From: VXNE01 sp965261535
Lineage (GTDB): Bacteria > Pseudomonadota > Gammaproteobacteria > Pseudomonadales > Azotimanducaceae
DNA length: 64,000 bases
Assembly: GCA_965261535.1 (NCBI GenBank)
Contig: OZ253469.1
Location: 3,472,001 to 3,536,000 of the forward strand
Reading direction: 5' to 3'
Part shown: positions 55,179-63,773 of the stretch, piece after piece
Numbering within the stretch: the stretch's first letter is position 1
How the letters are laid out: each line of letters starts with the position of its first letter
Program-made: the position numbers and the translations under genes
The notes under the pieces: model-generated
Databases searched by the model: none
What the model was told of the DNA's origin: nothing
What the model saw: only the letters and a program-made list of their open reading frames with translations

Positions 55179-55976
55179 TCACCTCTGATAGTTCGTGGTG
55201 GTTGAGCCGCCGTCACAAGGAATCACCACCCCGGTCAGGTACGACCCGGCTTTGGACGCAAGCATGATCGTCAGGCCGGCGGCATCCTCCATCGCGCCCC
55301 ATCGGCGCATGGGAAAGCGCTCCGTGGCTTGCCGGTCCATCTCCGGCGTCGCATAGAGCGGTGCCGTCATCTTCGACTTGAATGGCCCGGGCGCGATGAC
55401 GTTGACGTTGATGCAATCGTCCATCAGGTCCCGCGCAAGCTGCGCGCTCAACTGACTCAGCCCCGCCTTGGCCGCGACATAGGAATAGTTCGCCAGACCG
55501 CTCGGCTTGAGGGCGTTCACCGACGAGATGTTGACGATTACGGCCCGTTGCTCGGGGCTCGCCGCCGCGCGCAGTTGCGGCAACAGCCGCTGAATCAGAA
55601 AGAACGGACCCTTGACGTCGAGGTCCATGACGCGGTCCCAGCCCTTTTCCGGAAACTCTTCGAGGGGCTGGTTCCAGGTCAACCCCGCGTTGTTGACCAG
55701 AAGGTCGAGCCGCTCTTCGCGCGAAGCGATTTCCTCGGCCAACGCATCGCAACCCGCCATGGTGCCGACGTTGGCCGGCAGGGCAACGCAGTCTCCAAGG
55801 CGCCCGAGCGTCTCTTGCGTAGCCGCGCAGGCGTCCTCTTTGCGCGATGCGACGTAGACCCGCGCGCCGCATCGGACAAGGCCTTCCGCGATCATCAGCC
55901 CGATACCGCGCGTCCCTCCCGTGACGAGCGCGACCTTCCCGCGCACGCCGAAAAGGTGTTCGTAAAAGTTCCCCAT
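55179..55976 (-). CDS. short-chain dehydrogenase/reductase
   Basis: A 265-residue classical SDR. NAD(P) binding is GKVALVTGGTRGIGLMIAEG, then LDLLVNNAGLTWNQPLEEFP and IVNISSVNALKPSGLANYSY followed by VAAKAG with the catalytic Ser, Tyr-x-x-x-Lys. The C-terminus SYLTGVVIPCDGGSTT is standard. The basic residue after the first beta strand (VYVASRKEDAC) suggests NADP(H). ATG 55976 (MGNFYEHLFGV) is chosen; it converges on the fused CoA-transferase with no gap. The second SDR gene is divergent. Confidence 0.92.
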   Translation of the reverse strand: MGNFYEHLFGVRGKVALVTGGTRGIGLMIAEGLVRCGARVYVASRKEDACAATQETLGRLGDCVALPANVGTMAGCDALAEEIASREERLDLLVNNAGLTWNQPLEEFPEKGWDRVMDLDVKGPFFLIQRLLPQLRAAASPEQRAVIVNISSVNALKPSGLANYSYVAAKAGLSQLSAQLARDLMDDCINVNVIAPGPFKSKMTAPLYATPEMDRQATERFPMRRWGAMEDAAGLTIMLASKAGSYLTGVVIPCDGGSTTTNYQR

Positions 55977-56111
55977 GGCTGTCCTTGCAGTCGTCGTCCG
56001 ATGGCATGCTATCGCGATGCCCCGGCGGCAAGGAAAACGCGCGCGTACGGTCAGGTGCGGACGGTGACGAGGGTGATACGCTGGCGGACAATCGAATCGG
56101 GGAGCGATCAC

Positions 56112-56876
56112 ATGGGCCGACTCGATGGAAGGGTAGCCTTCGTCACCGGGGCCGCGAGGGGTATCGGTCGGGCCAGCGCGATGCGCATGGCAACGGAAGG
56201 CGCGTCGGTGATGTGCGCGGACATAGACGGGGAGGGTGCGGCCGAGACGGCTTCGACGATCAATGCATCGGCCGAGGGCGCCGCTTCCCTGACGCTCGAT
56301 GTGGCTATCGCGGACCAGGTCGAGGCGGCGCTAAAGAATACCGCCGACGAATACGGCCGACTGGACGTGATCTTCAACAACGCCGGGATCGGCGGCATGC
56401 GAGATTGGGATACGACCATCGCGGTCAACTTGTCCGGCGTCTTCTACGGCCTTCGCTATGGCGCGCCCATGCTCGCGGCGGCGGGCGGCGGGGCGATCAT
56501 CAACACCGCATCCATCGCGGGACTCGTGAGCCTTGGTGGTCCCCAAACCGTGGAGGCGGAGATGGCCGCGGCGTCCGCGGGCGCGTACGTCGCGACCAAA
56601 CACGGCGTCGTCGGGCTGACCCGGCAGTTCGCGGCAAGCTGGGCGAACCGGGGCGTGCGCGTGAACGCCGTCGCGCCCGGCTATATCGAAACCGCGATGA
56701 CCGAAGCGTTTTGTGCGGACCCGGATCTCCGCAGCTTCTTCGAGTCGTTGCATCCATTGGGGCGTCTCGGACAACCGGAGGAAGTCGCCGCCGCGGTGGC
56801 GTTCCTCGCCAGCGACGATGCGAGCTTCATCACCGGCGCCGTATTGCCGGTGGACGGTGGATACACGGCGCGCTGA
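56112..56876 (+). CDS. short-chain dehydrogenase/reductase
   Basis: A 254-residue classical SDR: GRVAFVTGAARGIGRASAMR, VMCADIDGEGAAETA (acidic, favouring NAD), LDVIFNNAGIGGM, INTASIAGLVSLGGPQTVEA, and GAYVATKHGVVGLTRQFAAS with catalytic Tyr and Lys. The C-terminus SFITGAVLPVDGGYTAR closes the fold. ATG 56112. Specific substrate unknown; the setting among CoA-transferases suggests a 3-hydroxyacyl or steroid/terpenoid alcohol dehydrogenase role as inference. Confidence 0.92.
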   Translation: MGRLDGRVAFVTGAARGIGRASAMRMATEGASVMCADIDGEGAAETASTINASAEGAASLTLDVAIADQVEAALKNTADEYGRLDVIFNNAGIGGMRDWDTTIAVNLSGVFYGLRYGAPMLAAAGGGAIINTASIAGLVSLGGPQTVEAEMAAASAGAYVATKHGVVGLTRQFAASWANRGVRVNAVAPGYIETAMTEAFCADPDLRSFFESLHPLGRLGQPEEVAAAVAFLASDDASFITGAVLPVDGGYTAR

Positions 56877-56923
56877 GCCGTCGATTCAGCCTGCTGCTAT
56901 CCGGGAGCAGCTTTTGTGTTCTT

Positions 56924-57410
56924 CAGTCTTGTTCGGAGGACTCCTGCGGGACGAATTCGCTTCGACCCTGATACATCCCGAGTCCAATGATGAACAGCCA
57001 GATGCAGCCGATTGCTGATCACGGCGATCACTTCCAGTTCAAGGTCATGCATGTGCTGAACGATGACGAGGTTGAAAAGCCCGATCACGCCGGTAATGGC
57101 CATGCCGTACGGAGCGGCCGTGTAGACGTTCATTTCGCGGAATCGGGCTGCGAGACCAAGCCCGAGGAAAATGCTGCCGAATGGATAGACCGACAGGAAC
57201 GCGAAGTGCAGTCCACCCGTACCAGTGTGGATGGCGAGAGCAAGATCCTGCAACTGCCCTTCCGTGCCTGGCCCCACGCCGTGTTGGGGTATGTGGACAA
57301 CCATGTGTCGCATGCCCAATTCGAGAAGGAAGATGGCCAAGCAGAACAGGGTGGCTACCAGTCCGAATAGCAGGGTCGAACTTGCAAGGCTTCCCCGCTC
57401 ACGCTTGCTT
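56924..57410 (-). pseudogene. multi-pass membrane protein with frameshifts
   Basis: Minus-strand reading from about 57410 gives ASSTLLFGLVATLFCLAIFL then LELGMRHMVVHIPQHGVGPG and FAFLSVYPFGSIFLGLGLAA and YGMAITGVIGLFNLVIVQHM. After HDLELEVIAVI the in-frame text turns into SNRLHLAVHHWTRDV. One base over, it gives SAIGCIWLFIIGLGMYQGRS, an obvious last helix, ending EFVPQESSEQD at a stop at 56924. The 5' end also lacks an in-frame ATG/GTG after a stop at about 57415. So a four-helix membrane protein (perhaps DUF998-like; family not secure) is broken at its 3' end and probably its 5' end. Confidence 0.6.
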
Positions 57411-57645
57411 CACTCGAAGGTTCCTCCTCGAAACAGTCTGTGCTTTTCGGGGCGTTATCACTCGACGTGGTGGCGAGCAATCGTGAGCCGACCCGAGAAT
57501 GTCTTGTCAAGGTCACATGGACATATTCGGGATGCCGGGGATTCGCACCGGGAGCCGGGCAGGGGACCGCCACTTTCTCAAGACCGTCCGAACGCTTCCG
57601 GGGCGGTAGAATTCCCGCAACTTCACCTTGACGGAGAAAGTCGCC

Positions 57646-58647
57646 ATGGCGCTGACGTCCACCGAAGTACATCTGGCTCGCCGCCCGAGGGGCATGGCCG
57701 TGCCGGAGGATTTTGTCTTTGTAGAGCGGGAGCTTGCCGATCCCGGCGAAGGGGAGGTGCTGGTTCAGAACATCTTCATCAGCGTCGACCCCTACATGCG
57801 CGGACGCATGAACGAGGGCAGAGGCTATGCCGAGGGCTTTCGACTCAACGAGGCCATGTACGGCGGCGCCATCGGCAGGGTCGTGGCCTCCCGGCGGAAT
57901 GACTTCATGGAGGGCGATCTGGTCTTGAGCAATGCGGGATGGCGCGAGGGTTTCGTGTCGGACGGCGGGGGTCTGCAGAAACTGCCGGAAACATCATTGC
58001 CGGTCACCGTATACATGGGACCACTCGGCATGACCGGCAGAACGGCCTATGACGGTCTGCTTGGCGCGGCAGAGATGCGTGAGGGGGAGACGGTTTTCGT
58101 CTCCGGCGCGGCGGGTGCCGTCGGCAGCATCGCCGGTCAGATCGCTCGCCTGAAGGGCTGCCGCACCGTCGGCAGCGCGGGCTCGCCGGAAAAGGTCGCT
58201 TTCTGCCGCGAGATCGGTTTCGACCATGCCTTCGACTACCACGACGGCAACCTGCTTGCGCACCTGAGCGAGGGTGCGCCGGAGGGGCTCGATGTCTACT
58301 TCGACAACGTGGGCGGCGATCATCTGGAAGCGGCGCTCGCGCACATGAGGCTCCTGGGGCGCATTGCGATATGCGGCGCGATCTCTCACTACAACGATAC
58401 GACGCCGGGGCCGGGGCCCCGCAACCTGCGGGTTGCCATCGGATTGCGCCTGACCCTGCGCGGCTTTGTCGTGGGAAATTTTCCGGAACTGCGTGAGTCG
58501 TTCCAGCGGGACATGGTTTCCTGGCTGGAAAGCGGTCAGATCGTCTGGCGGGAGACGGTCCGCGAAGGCATACGGAACGCGCCGGACGCCTTCATCGGGC
58601 TGTTCAGCGGGGAAAACATCGGCAAGATGATCGTGAAACTTGCCTGA
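57646..58647 (+). CDS. MDR-family NADP-dependent oxidoreductase
   Basis: A 333-residue zinc-free medium-chain reductase of the PTGR/curcumin-reductase (CurA-like) type. Motifs are VLVQNIFISVDPYMRGRMNE, MGPLGMTGRTAYDGLLG, ETVFVSGAAGAVGSIAGQIA (nucleotide binding), VGSAGSPEKVAFCREIGFDH and LDVYFDNVGGDHLEAAL. Such enzymes reduce C=C bonds of 2-alkenals, enones or similar compounds with NADPH. I use ATG 57646 (MALTSTEVHL), preceded by GGAG; a TTG at 57628 is in frame. Confidence 0.92.
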   Translation: MALTSTEVHLARRPRGMAVPEDFVFVERELADPGEGEVLVQNIFISVDPYMRGRMNEGRGYAEGFRLNEAMYGGAIGRVVASRRNDFMEGDLVLSNAGWREGFVSDGGGLQKLPETSLPVTVYMGPLGMTGRTAYDGLLGAAEMREGETVFVSGAAGAVGSIAGQIARLKGCRTVGSAGSPEKVAFCREIGFDHAFDYHDGNLLAHLSEGAPEGLDVYFDNVGGDHLEAALAHMRLLGRIAICGAISHYNDTTPGPGPRNLRVAIGLRLTLRGFVVGNFPELRESFQRDMVSWLESGQIVWRETVREGIRNAPDAFIGLFSGENIGKMIVKLA

Positions 58648-58747
58648 CCGCCGTTCAGGCCGCCCATCGGGCTGAAAACGCTGGCGTCAGACCCGCCGAC
58701 CCGCTGTATTTTGCCACGACGTAGCAAAATCGCTACGCTCCTGAACC

Positions 58748-58996
58748 ATGAACAAGATCATCAACCAACGCGAGCTTCGCAATGCATCTGCGGCCGTGCT
58801 TCGGGAAGTCCGGGGGGGACATGCCATCATCGTAACCCGAGACGGAGACCCGATCGCCGAACTCCGCCCCATCCATCCCCGGCGATTCGCATCCAGGGCG
58901 GTCATTGCCGAGGCTGCGTCTCGCGCGCCGCGAATCGACGCCGTGCGGTTCCGCAACGACGTGGATGCCACGATAGATCAGTCCGTCGATGGCTGA
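58748..58996 (+). CDS. Phd/YefM-type antitoxin, no toxin
   Basis: An 82-residue antitoxin of the Phd/YefM family: MNKIINQRELRNASAAVLRE and VRGGHAIIVTRDGDPIAELR, followed by a basic C-terminal tail. These antitoxins repress their own promoter and bind a PIN or RelE/Doc toxin encoded next to them. Here the following frame (ATG 58988, overlapping) ends after 20 codons without any toxin-like text, and the CoA-transferase end begins at 59031. It is an orphan antitoxin. Confidence 0.8.
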   Translation: MNKIINQRELRNASAAVLREVRGGHAIIVTRDGDPIAELRPIHPRRFASRAVIAEAASRAPRIDAVRFRNDVDATIDQSVDG

Positions 58997-59030
58997 GACG
59001 GTTGCAGCCCTGACCCTGGCGATTTGCCGT

Positions 59031-60305
59031 TTATCGCCTATCCAGTTGTGATGCAAGTTCCGAGAACACCTCGTCGTCGTGCTCCCCGAGTTTCGGCGCG
59101 CGGCGGGAGATCGCCCACGGGGTTGCATGCAACCGGATGGGCGCGCCGGGATACACGACGTTGCGGTCCAGATCGTCGTGGTACACGGGGACCTGGAAGC
59201 CGCGTGACTTGAAGTGCTCGTCCTCGAATGCTTCTTCCGGCGCGTTGACGGCGCCGGCGGTGAGGCCGGCGCGCTGGCAGCCGACGAAGAATTCCTGCGC
59301 CGGGAGTCTCGACGCGATGAGCCTGAGGGCAGCGCGGCTGGCCCCGAAGATGGCGGTGATCTCGTCGTCTTCGCCGATCTTCGAGATGTCGAGGGGGCCT
59401 TCGTGTTGGGCGCCCAGTTCCAGGAACACGGCTTCCGGCAACTCGGCGTCGAGGCCGAGTTCCCTGAGCCACTTGTCGAGCGCGGCGAATCCCTTGGCCT
59501 GGCGCGGCCCTACCCCGGTGTTGGCGTAGCGCCCGTCGGCGCACAGTTGCTGCGTCTCCATCGATGGCGTGGCCGAGGCGTGGCGGCCGGTCTGCCGTTG
59601 CACGGTGTTTCGCGCCACCAGCCAGTTGTAGGAAGCGCCCTCGGTGGTGACGTTGCCGGCTGCGGTCATGCTGACATCGATGAACTGGCCGGTGCCGGAA
59701 ACAGCACGATGCAGCAACGCGGTGAGGGCCGACATGACGGCGAAGTGCGATGCGATGTGGAACCCCTGCAGCGGGCCGCGAATGGGCGGCAGCGAATGGT
59801 CGTCGTAGCCGCAGCTCCATGGCGGTCCCGACGCGGACATGAGCGTCAGGTCGGTGAACGGCAGATCGCTCTTCGGGTCGGCGCGCCCGTAGGGCGTCAC
59901 TGCGACGTGCACGAGATCGGCTCGAATCGACCGTAGATCTTCATAGTCGATGCCGAGGGTCGCCAGCCGCTGGCGCGGTTCGGCTTCGAGCAACACGTCT
60001 GCCGTGGCAATCAGGGCGCGAAAGCGGTCGCGACCGGCTTCGTCGTCCAGATCGATGACCACGCTGCGCTTGCTGGTGTGGTAGTGCCACCAGTAAAGGC
60101 TTCGATCCTCGCCGGGCTGGTCGTCGACGAACGGCGGGTAGCCGCGCGAGGGATCTCCGCCGGGAGGTTCGACGAGGATGACATCGGCGCCCATGTCGCC
60201 CAGGAGCTTGCCCGCCAGCGCGATGGGATCTTGTGCCAGTTCCACGACCCGAACGCCTTGGAGAGCGCCCGCGCGCGGCTGCGGGTTGGTCTCGGCGTCG
60301 GTCAT
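59031..60305 (-). CDS. CaiB/BaiF CoA-transferase
   Basis: A 424-residue class III CoA-transferase: LQGVRVVELAQDPIALAGKL, LGDMGADVILVEPPGGDPSR, WWHYHTSKRSVVIDLDDEAG and EDLRSIRADLVHVAVTPYGR. The C-terminal half carries FVGCQRAGLTAGAVNAPEEA. The canonical catalytic Asp (in a D-x-x-x-G-x-x-Q-x-x-D context) is read around SGTGQFIDVSMTAAGNV. The start ATG overlaps the stop of the upstream CoA-transferase (ATGA), so the two are translationally coupled and perhaps a hetero-oligomer or sequential pair. Confidence 0.9.
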   Translation of the reverse strand: MTDAETNPQPRAGALQGVRVVELAQDPIALAGKLLGDMGADVILVEPPGGDPSRGYPPFVDDQPGEDRSLYWWHYHTSKRSVVIDLDDEAGRDRFRALIATADVLLEAEPRQRLATLGIDYEDLRSIRADLVHVAVTPYGRADPKSDLPFTDLTLMSASGPPWSCGYDDHSLPPIRGPLQGFHIASHFAVMSALTALLHRAVSGTGQFIDVSMTAAGNVTTEGASYNWLVARNTVQRQTGRHASATPSMETQQLCADGRYANTGVGPRQAKGFAALDKWLRELGLDAELPEAVFLELGAQHEGPLDISKIGEDDEITAIFGASRAALRLIASRLPAQEFFVGCQRAGLTAGAVNAPEEAFEDEHFKSRGFQVPVYHDDLDRNVVYPGAPIRLHATPWAISRRAPKLGEHDDEVFSELASQLDRR

Positions 60306-61537
60306 ATCACTTCTTCCTCGCGGAAGTTCGCGACCTCTTCGGCGCTGAAACCGAGCAATCCGGTCAACACCTCCTCGTTGTGCTCACCGAGACAAGGGCC
60401 GCCGCGCGCGTAGTGCCAGTCGGTTTCCGAGAAGTGCACCGGCTGCCCGTCGACGCGAATCTCGCCTATTTCGCTATGCGTGACGGTTGGCCAAAGCCCA
60501 AACGCGCCGGTGCTGGGGTCGAGGTCGACCCGCTCCTCGGGCTTCAATACCGCCGAGACAGGCACGCCGGCGTCGCGCAGCAGCGTCTGGACAGCGAACT
60601 TCGTCCGCGCCGCCGTCCAGGCGCTTAAGCTTTCGTCGAGGGCGTCCTGGGACGCGTGGCGGGAAGAAGCGTCGGCGAACGCCGGATCGGTGCACCAATC
60701 CTCCGCCACCACAATGCACAACCGTTCCCAGTCATCCTGGTTCCGGCAGGCGATGGCCACCCAGTCGTCGTCGCCCTGGCTTGGGTAGATGCCGTGGGGC
60801 GCCATGGGAGGCCAGAAGTTTCGGTTCGCGTGCGGGCGTCCCTTGCGTCGGGTCGGGCGACCGTTCACGGTCCAATCGAGCAGCGCGGGGCCGTGAAGCG
60901 TCAAAGCAGCGTCGGTACAGGAGAGGTCCACCCACTGGCCCTCGCCTGTTCGGTGGCGGTGGATGAGCGCCAGGAGGACCGCCATGACGTGGTAGTAGGC
61001 GCCGGTGTGGTCCATGTACGAATAGCCCCAGCCCGCGGGTTCGCGGTCGGGCAGCCCCGAGGTGAACGTCAGTCCCGATACCGCCTGCACGAGCGGTCCG
61101 AAACTCCTGAACTCACTGTACGGCCCGGTGTGACCGAAGCCGCAGTTCGAAACATAGACGATGTCCGGTTTGATGGCCTTCAGGCGCTCGTAGCCGAAGC
61201 CCCAGCGTTCCATCACCCCCTTCGAGAAGTTTTCGGTCACCACGTCCGATACCGCGACGAGTCGCTCGAGGATCTCCCTGGCCTTTGCGGTACGCAGATT
61301 CAGCGTGATGCCGAGCTTGCCGACATTGTGGTTGTTGAAGGAGCCCCCGAGGTTGATGCCGCGCCGCTCGTCGGTCCACGGCTGCCTTCCGCGCAGGATA
61401 TCCCAGCGACCTTCGTTGACGGGGTCCTCGATGCGGATCACCTCGGCGCCGAAGGACGCGAGCCACTTCGTGGCGCCGGCGCCCGCGAGTATCCCGGTGA
61501 AATCGCAGATGCGAAACGACGACAAGGCGTCGGCCAT
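60302..61537 (-). CDS. CaiB/BaiF CoA-transferase
   Basis: A 411-residue class III CoA-transferase: LSSFRICDFTGILAGAGATK, SFGAEVIRIEDPVNEGRWDI, FNNHNVGKLGITLNLRTAKA and MERWGFGYERLKAIKPDIVY. The active-site region is RTGEGQWVDLSCTDAALTLH, with the catalytic Asp. Family length and motifs are complete. ATG 61537 (MADALSSFRI) is used. It is coupled by overlap to the second CoA-transferase and is divergent from the solute-binding protein gene. Confidence 0.92.
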   Translation of the reverse strand: MADALSSFRICDFTGILAGAGATKWLASFGAEVIRIEDPVNEGRWDILRGRQPWTDERRGINLGGSFNNHNVGKLGITLNLRTAKAREILERLVAVSDVVTENFSKGVMERWGFGYERLKAIKPDIVYVSNCGFGHTGPYSEFRSFGPLVQAVSGLTFTSGLPDREPAGWGYSYMDHTGAYYHVMAVLLALIHRHRTGEGQWVDLSCTDAALTLHGPALLDWTVNGRPTRRKGRPHANRNFWPPMAPHGIYPSQGDDDWVAIACRNQDDWERLCIVVAEDWCTDPAFADASSRHASQDALDESLSAWTAARTKFAVQTLLRDAGVPVSAVLKPEERVDLDPSTGAFGLWPTVTHSEIGEIRVDGQPVHFSETDWHYARGGPCLGEHNEEVLTGLLGFSAEEVANFREEEVI

Positions 61538-61748
61538 GGCCCGTACTTCGTGGTTTGCGTCAGCCAAGTTTGTCCGATCTGCCGCCGTGGCTGCAAGCGC
61601 GCGACTTCGGCGACGTACGCGAAGCGATTCCCTGCGCGGAAGGTGCGGCCGGGAAAAGTATACTGTTGTCCACCTTTCCACCGGCGCGAAAGCACGCGTG
61701 ACACCTGGGAAAGAATCGCAGGGCGCACGCCGCCTGAGGAGGTCTGGC

Positions 61749-63719
61749 TTGCAAAAGACCGCCGACGAGTACGCCACGCCGTCACCCGTTGATTCCCCGG
61801 CCGCCTTCGGTCCCAGGACGCTGGCGGCGCGGTTGCCTTGGCGTATCCGCATGCTGACTGCGACCCTGGCCGCGCTAGTGCCCGTTGTCGCTGTTGCCGG
61901 CGATCGTCCGGATCTTGCCGAACTCGAATTCAGACACGGCATCTCGTTCTTCCATGAACTCAAGTACGCTCCCGACTACACGCATCTCGAATACCTCAAT
62001 CCTGATGCTCCCAAAGGGGGGGTGCTGGTCCTGCCCACAGGGAACAGTTTCGATTCGTTTGCCCCGTTGGGACGGTGGGGTACCAACGATCCCGGCGGCT
62101 CGACCTATCGCGACGAGAACTTGATCACCAGGGCAGGTGATGAGGTCGTCGCCTTTTACACGCGTCTGGCGGATGGTATTGCCCTCGCCGATGACCGCTT
62201 GACACTGGTATTCAGAATGCATCCCGACGCCAGGTGGCGGGATGGTGAGCCGGTCACCTCCAAGGACGTGGTGTATACGTTTCAGGGGCGTATGGGTGAT
62301 CTGTCGTGGGGCCCTTTTCTCGACTTCATCGATTCTGTTGAAGCAATCGATCGTCGTCATGTGGCCTTGCGCCTTAACGCGCCGTTGCAGGATCGCCACC
62401 TCACAATGATCGAGTTCGTCAGGATTCTTCCGGAACACTATTGGCGCGGCAGGGATCCATCGGCGGTTACGATGGTGCCCCCGCTCTCCAGCGGACCCTA
62501 TACGGTTTCTGCTTTCAAACCGGGCCGGTACGTGGAGTACCGACGGGACCTGGAATACTGGGGCCGGGACATCCCGGTCAACAAGGGGCGCTACAACTTC
62601 GACACCATTCGTATCGAAGTCTATCGGGATGCCATCATTACCAGGGAGGCCTTCCGAAAAGGCCTGATCGACATCTGGACGGAATCGGATGCGCGGTACT
62701 GGCATGGTGCCTTTGACACGCCCGCGCTCAGGATGGGATGGGTGAAGAAAATCCGGCGCAATGCCGGCAACCTGGTGGGAGTTGGACAGCTCATCGTGCT
62801 TAACAGCCGACGCGCCAAGTTCAGTGACCGCCGGGTACGACAGGCGCTGTCGCTGGCCGTGGATTTCGAATGGCAGAACAGGGCGCTGTACTACGGCGAC
62901 CGGGAGCGGGCACATAGCTATTGGAATGACTCGTTGTTGACGGCGACGGGATTGCCGAGCAGTGATGAACTGAGCTTGCTGGTTCCGTACCGCGACCAGC
63001 TACCGGTGGAAATGTTCGAGCGGCCGTTTCGTTTCCCTGAAGGCGCATCAAGTGGACAGTATCGGGCCAACCTGGAGCAAGCGCGGCGGCTTCTGGCGGA
63101 GGCCGGTTGGCGCATCGTGGATGGCGTACTCGCGAATGCGGCGGGAGAGGTATTCGAGATAATGTTCCTGTCGCAGAACATTGCTGACGCCCGCGTCCTG
63201 TTGCCTTACTTCCAGCGCCTCAAGACGCTGGGTATTCGCGGCGCCATCGATCGGGTCTCAGGATCGAGTGAATGGGCGAAGCGTCTTCGCGAGTTTGACT
63301 TCGATGCCAAATTGTCGACAGACGGTTACCGAATCATGCCCACTTACATGTTGAAGACCAGATTCCATTCCGACGGAGCGAGAAACTGGGAGGGCATTCG
63401 CAATCCCGTGCTGGACGATCTGATAGACCGGGCCCGCGCCGCGGGCACCATGTCGGAGGCGATCGCCGCGTATCGGGCGATTGATCGGGTCCTGCTTTGG
63501 GGGTATTACTCGATTCCGCTGTCTACCCGCGAACGGCCGCGCACCGTGCATTGGGACAAGTTTGGCAGGCCGGAGTTCGAGCCCAGGTATGCCCCCGCAT
63601 TCCCCGATGGCTGGTGGTACGAACCGAAACGCGCCGCGCGCATCCTGCTCGGCGATCCTCCCGCACGCGCCGGGACGGGCGCGCAATCCGGGGCTCAACC
63701 GATGGCCGGTGGTGGGTAA
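61749..63719 (+). CDS. YejA-like ABC transporter solute-binding protein
   Basis: A periplasmic SBP_bac_5 family protein. It is close to YejA: LEFRHGISFFHELKYAPDYT, YLNPDAPKGGVLVLPTGNSF, TLVFRMHPDARWRDGEPVTS, then GKLIDIWTESDARYWHGAFD-like text and RRVRQALSLAVDFEW. YejA-type proteins bring oligopeptides or peptide antibiotics to YejBEF permeases, but no permease genes follow here. Start TTG 61749 has GAGGAGG 6 nt upstream and gives 656 residues; ATG 61851 (MLTATLAALVPVVAVAG, a clean signal peptide) lacks a ribosome binding site. The last 20 residues are low-complexity (GTGAQSGAQPMAGGG). Confidence 0.87.
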   Translation: MQKTADEYATPSPVDSPAAFGPRTLAARLPWRIRMLTATLAALVPVVAVAGDRPDLAELEFRHGISFFHELKYAPDYTHLEYLNPDAPKGGVLVLPTGNSFDSFAPLGRWGTNDPGGSTYRDENLITRAGDEVVAFYTRLADGIALADDRLTLVFRMHPDARWRDGEPVTSKDVVYTFQGRMGDLSWGPFLDFIDSVEAIDRRHVALRLNAPLQDRHLTMIEFVRILPEHYWRGRDPSAVTMVPPLSSGPYTVSAFKPGRYVEYRRDLEYWGRDIPVNKGRYNFDTIRIEVYRDAIITREAFRKGLIDIWTESDARYWHGAFDTPALRMGWVKKIRRNAGNLVGVGQLIVLNSRRAKFSDRRVRQALSLAVDFEWQNRALYYGDRERAHSYWNDSLLTATGLPSSDELSLLVPYRDQLPVEMFERPFRFPEGASSGQYRANLEQARRLLAEAGWRIVDGVLANAAGEVFEIMFLSQNIADARVLLPYFQRLKTLGIRGAIDRVSGSSEWAKRLREFDFDAKLSTDGYRIMPTYMLKTRFHSDGARNWEGIRNPVLDDLIDRARAAGTMSEAIAAYRAIDRVLLWGYYSIPLSTRERPRTVHWDKFGRPEFEPRYAPAFPDGWWYEPKRAARILLGDPPARAGTGAQSGAQPMAGGG

Positions 63720-63773
63720 CAGCGTCCGCGAAAAAGCTGCCGGGTAATTTCGGTGCAGTTGAGGTGCTCGTGC

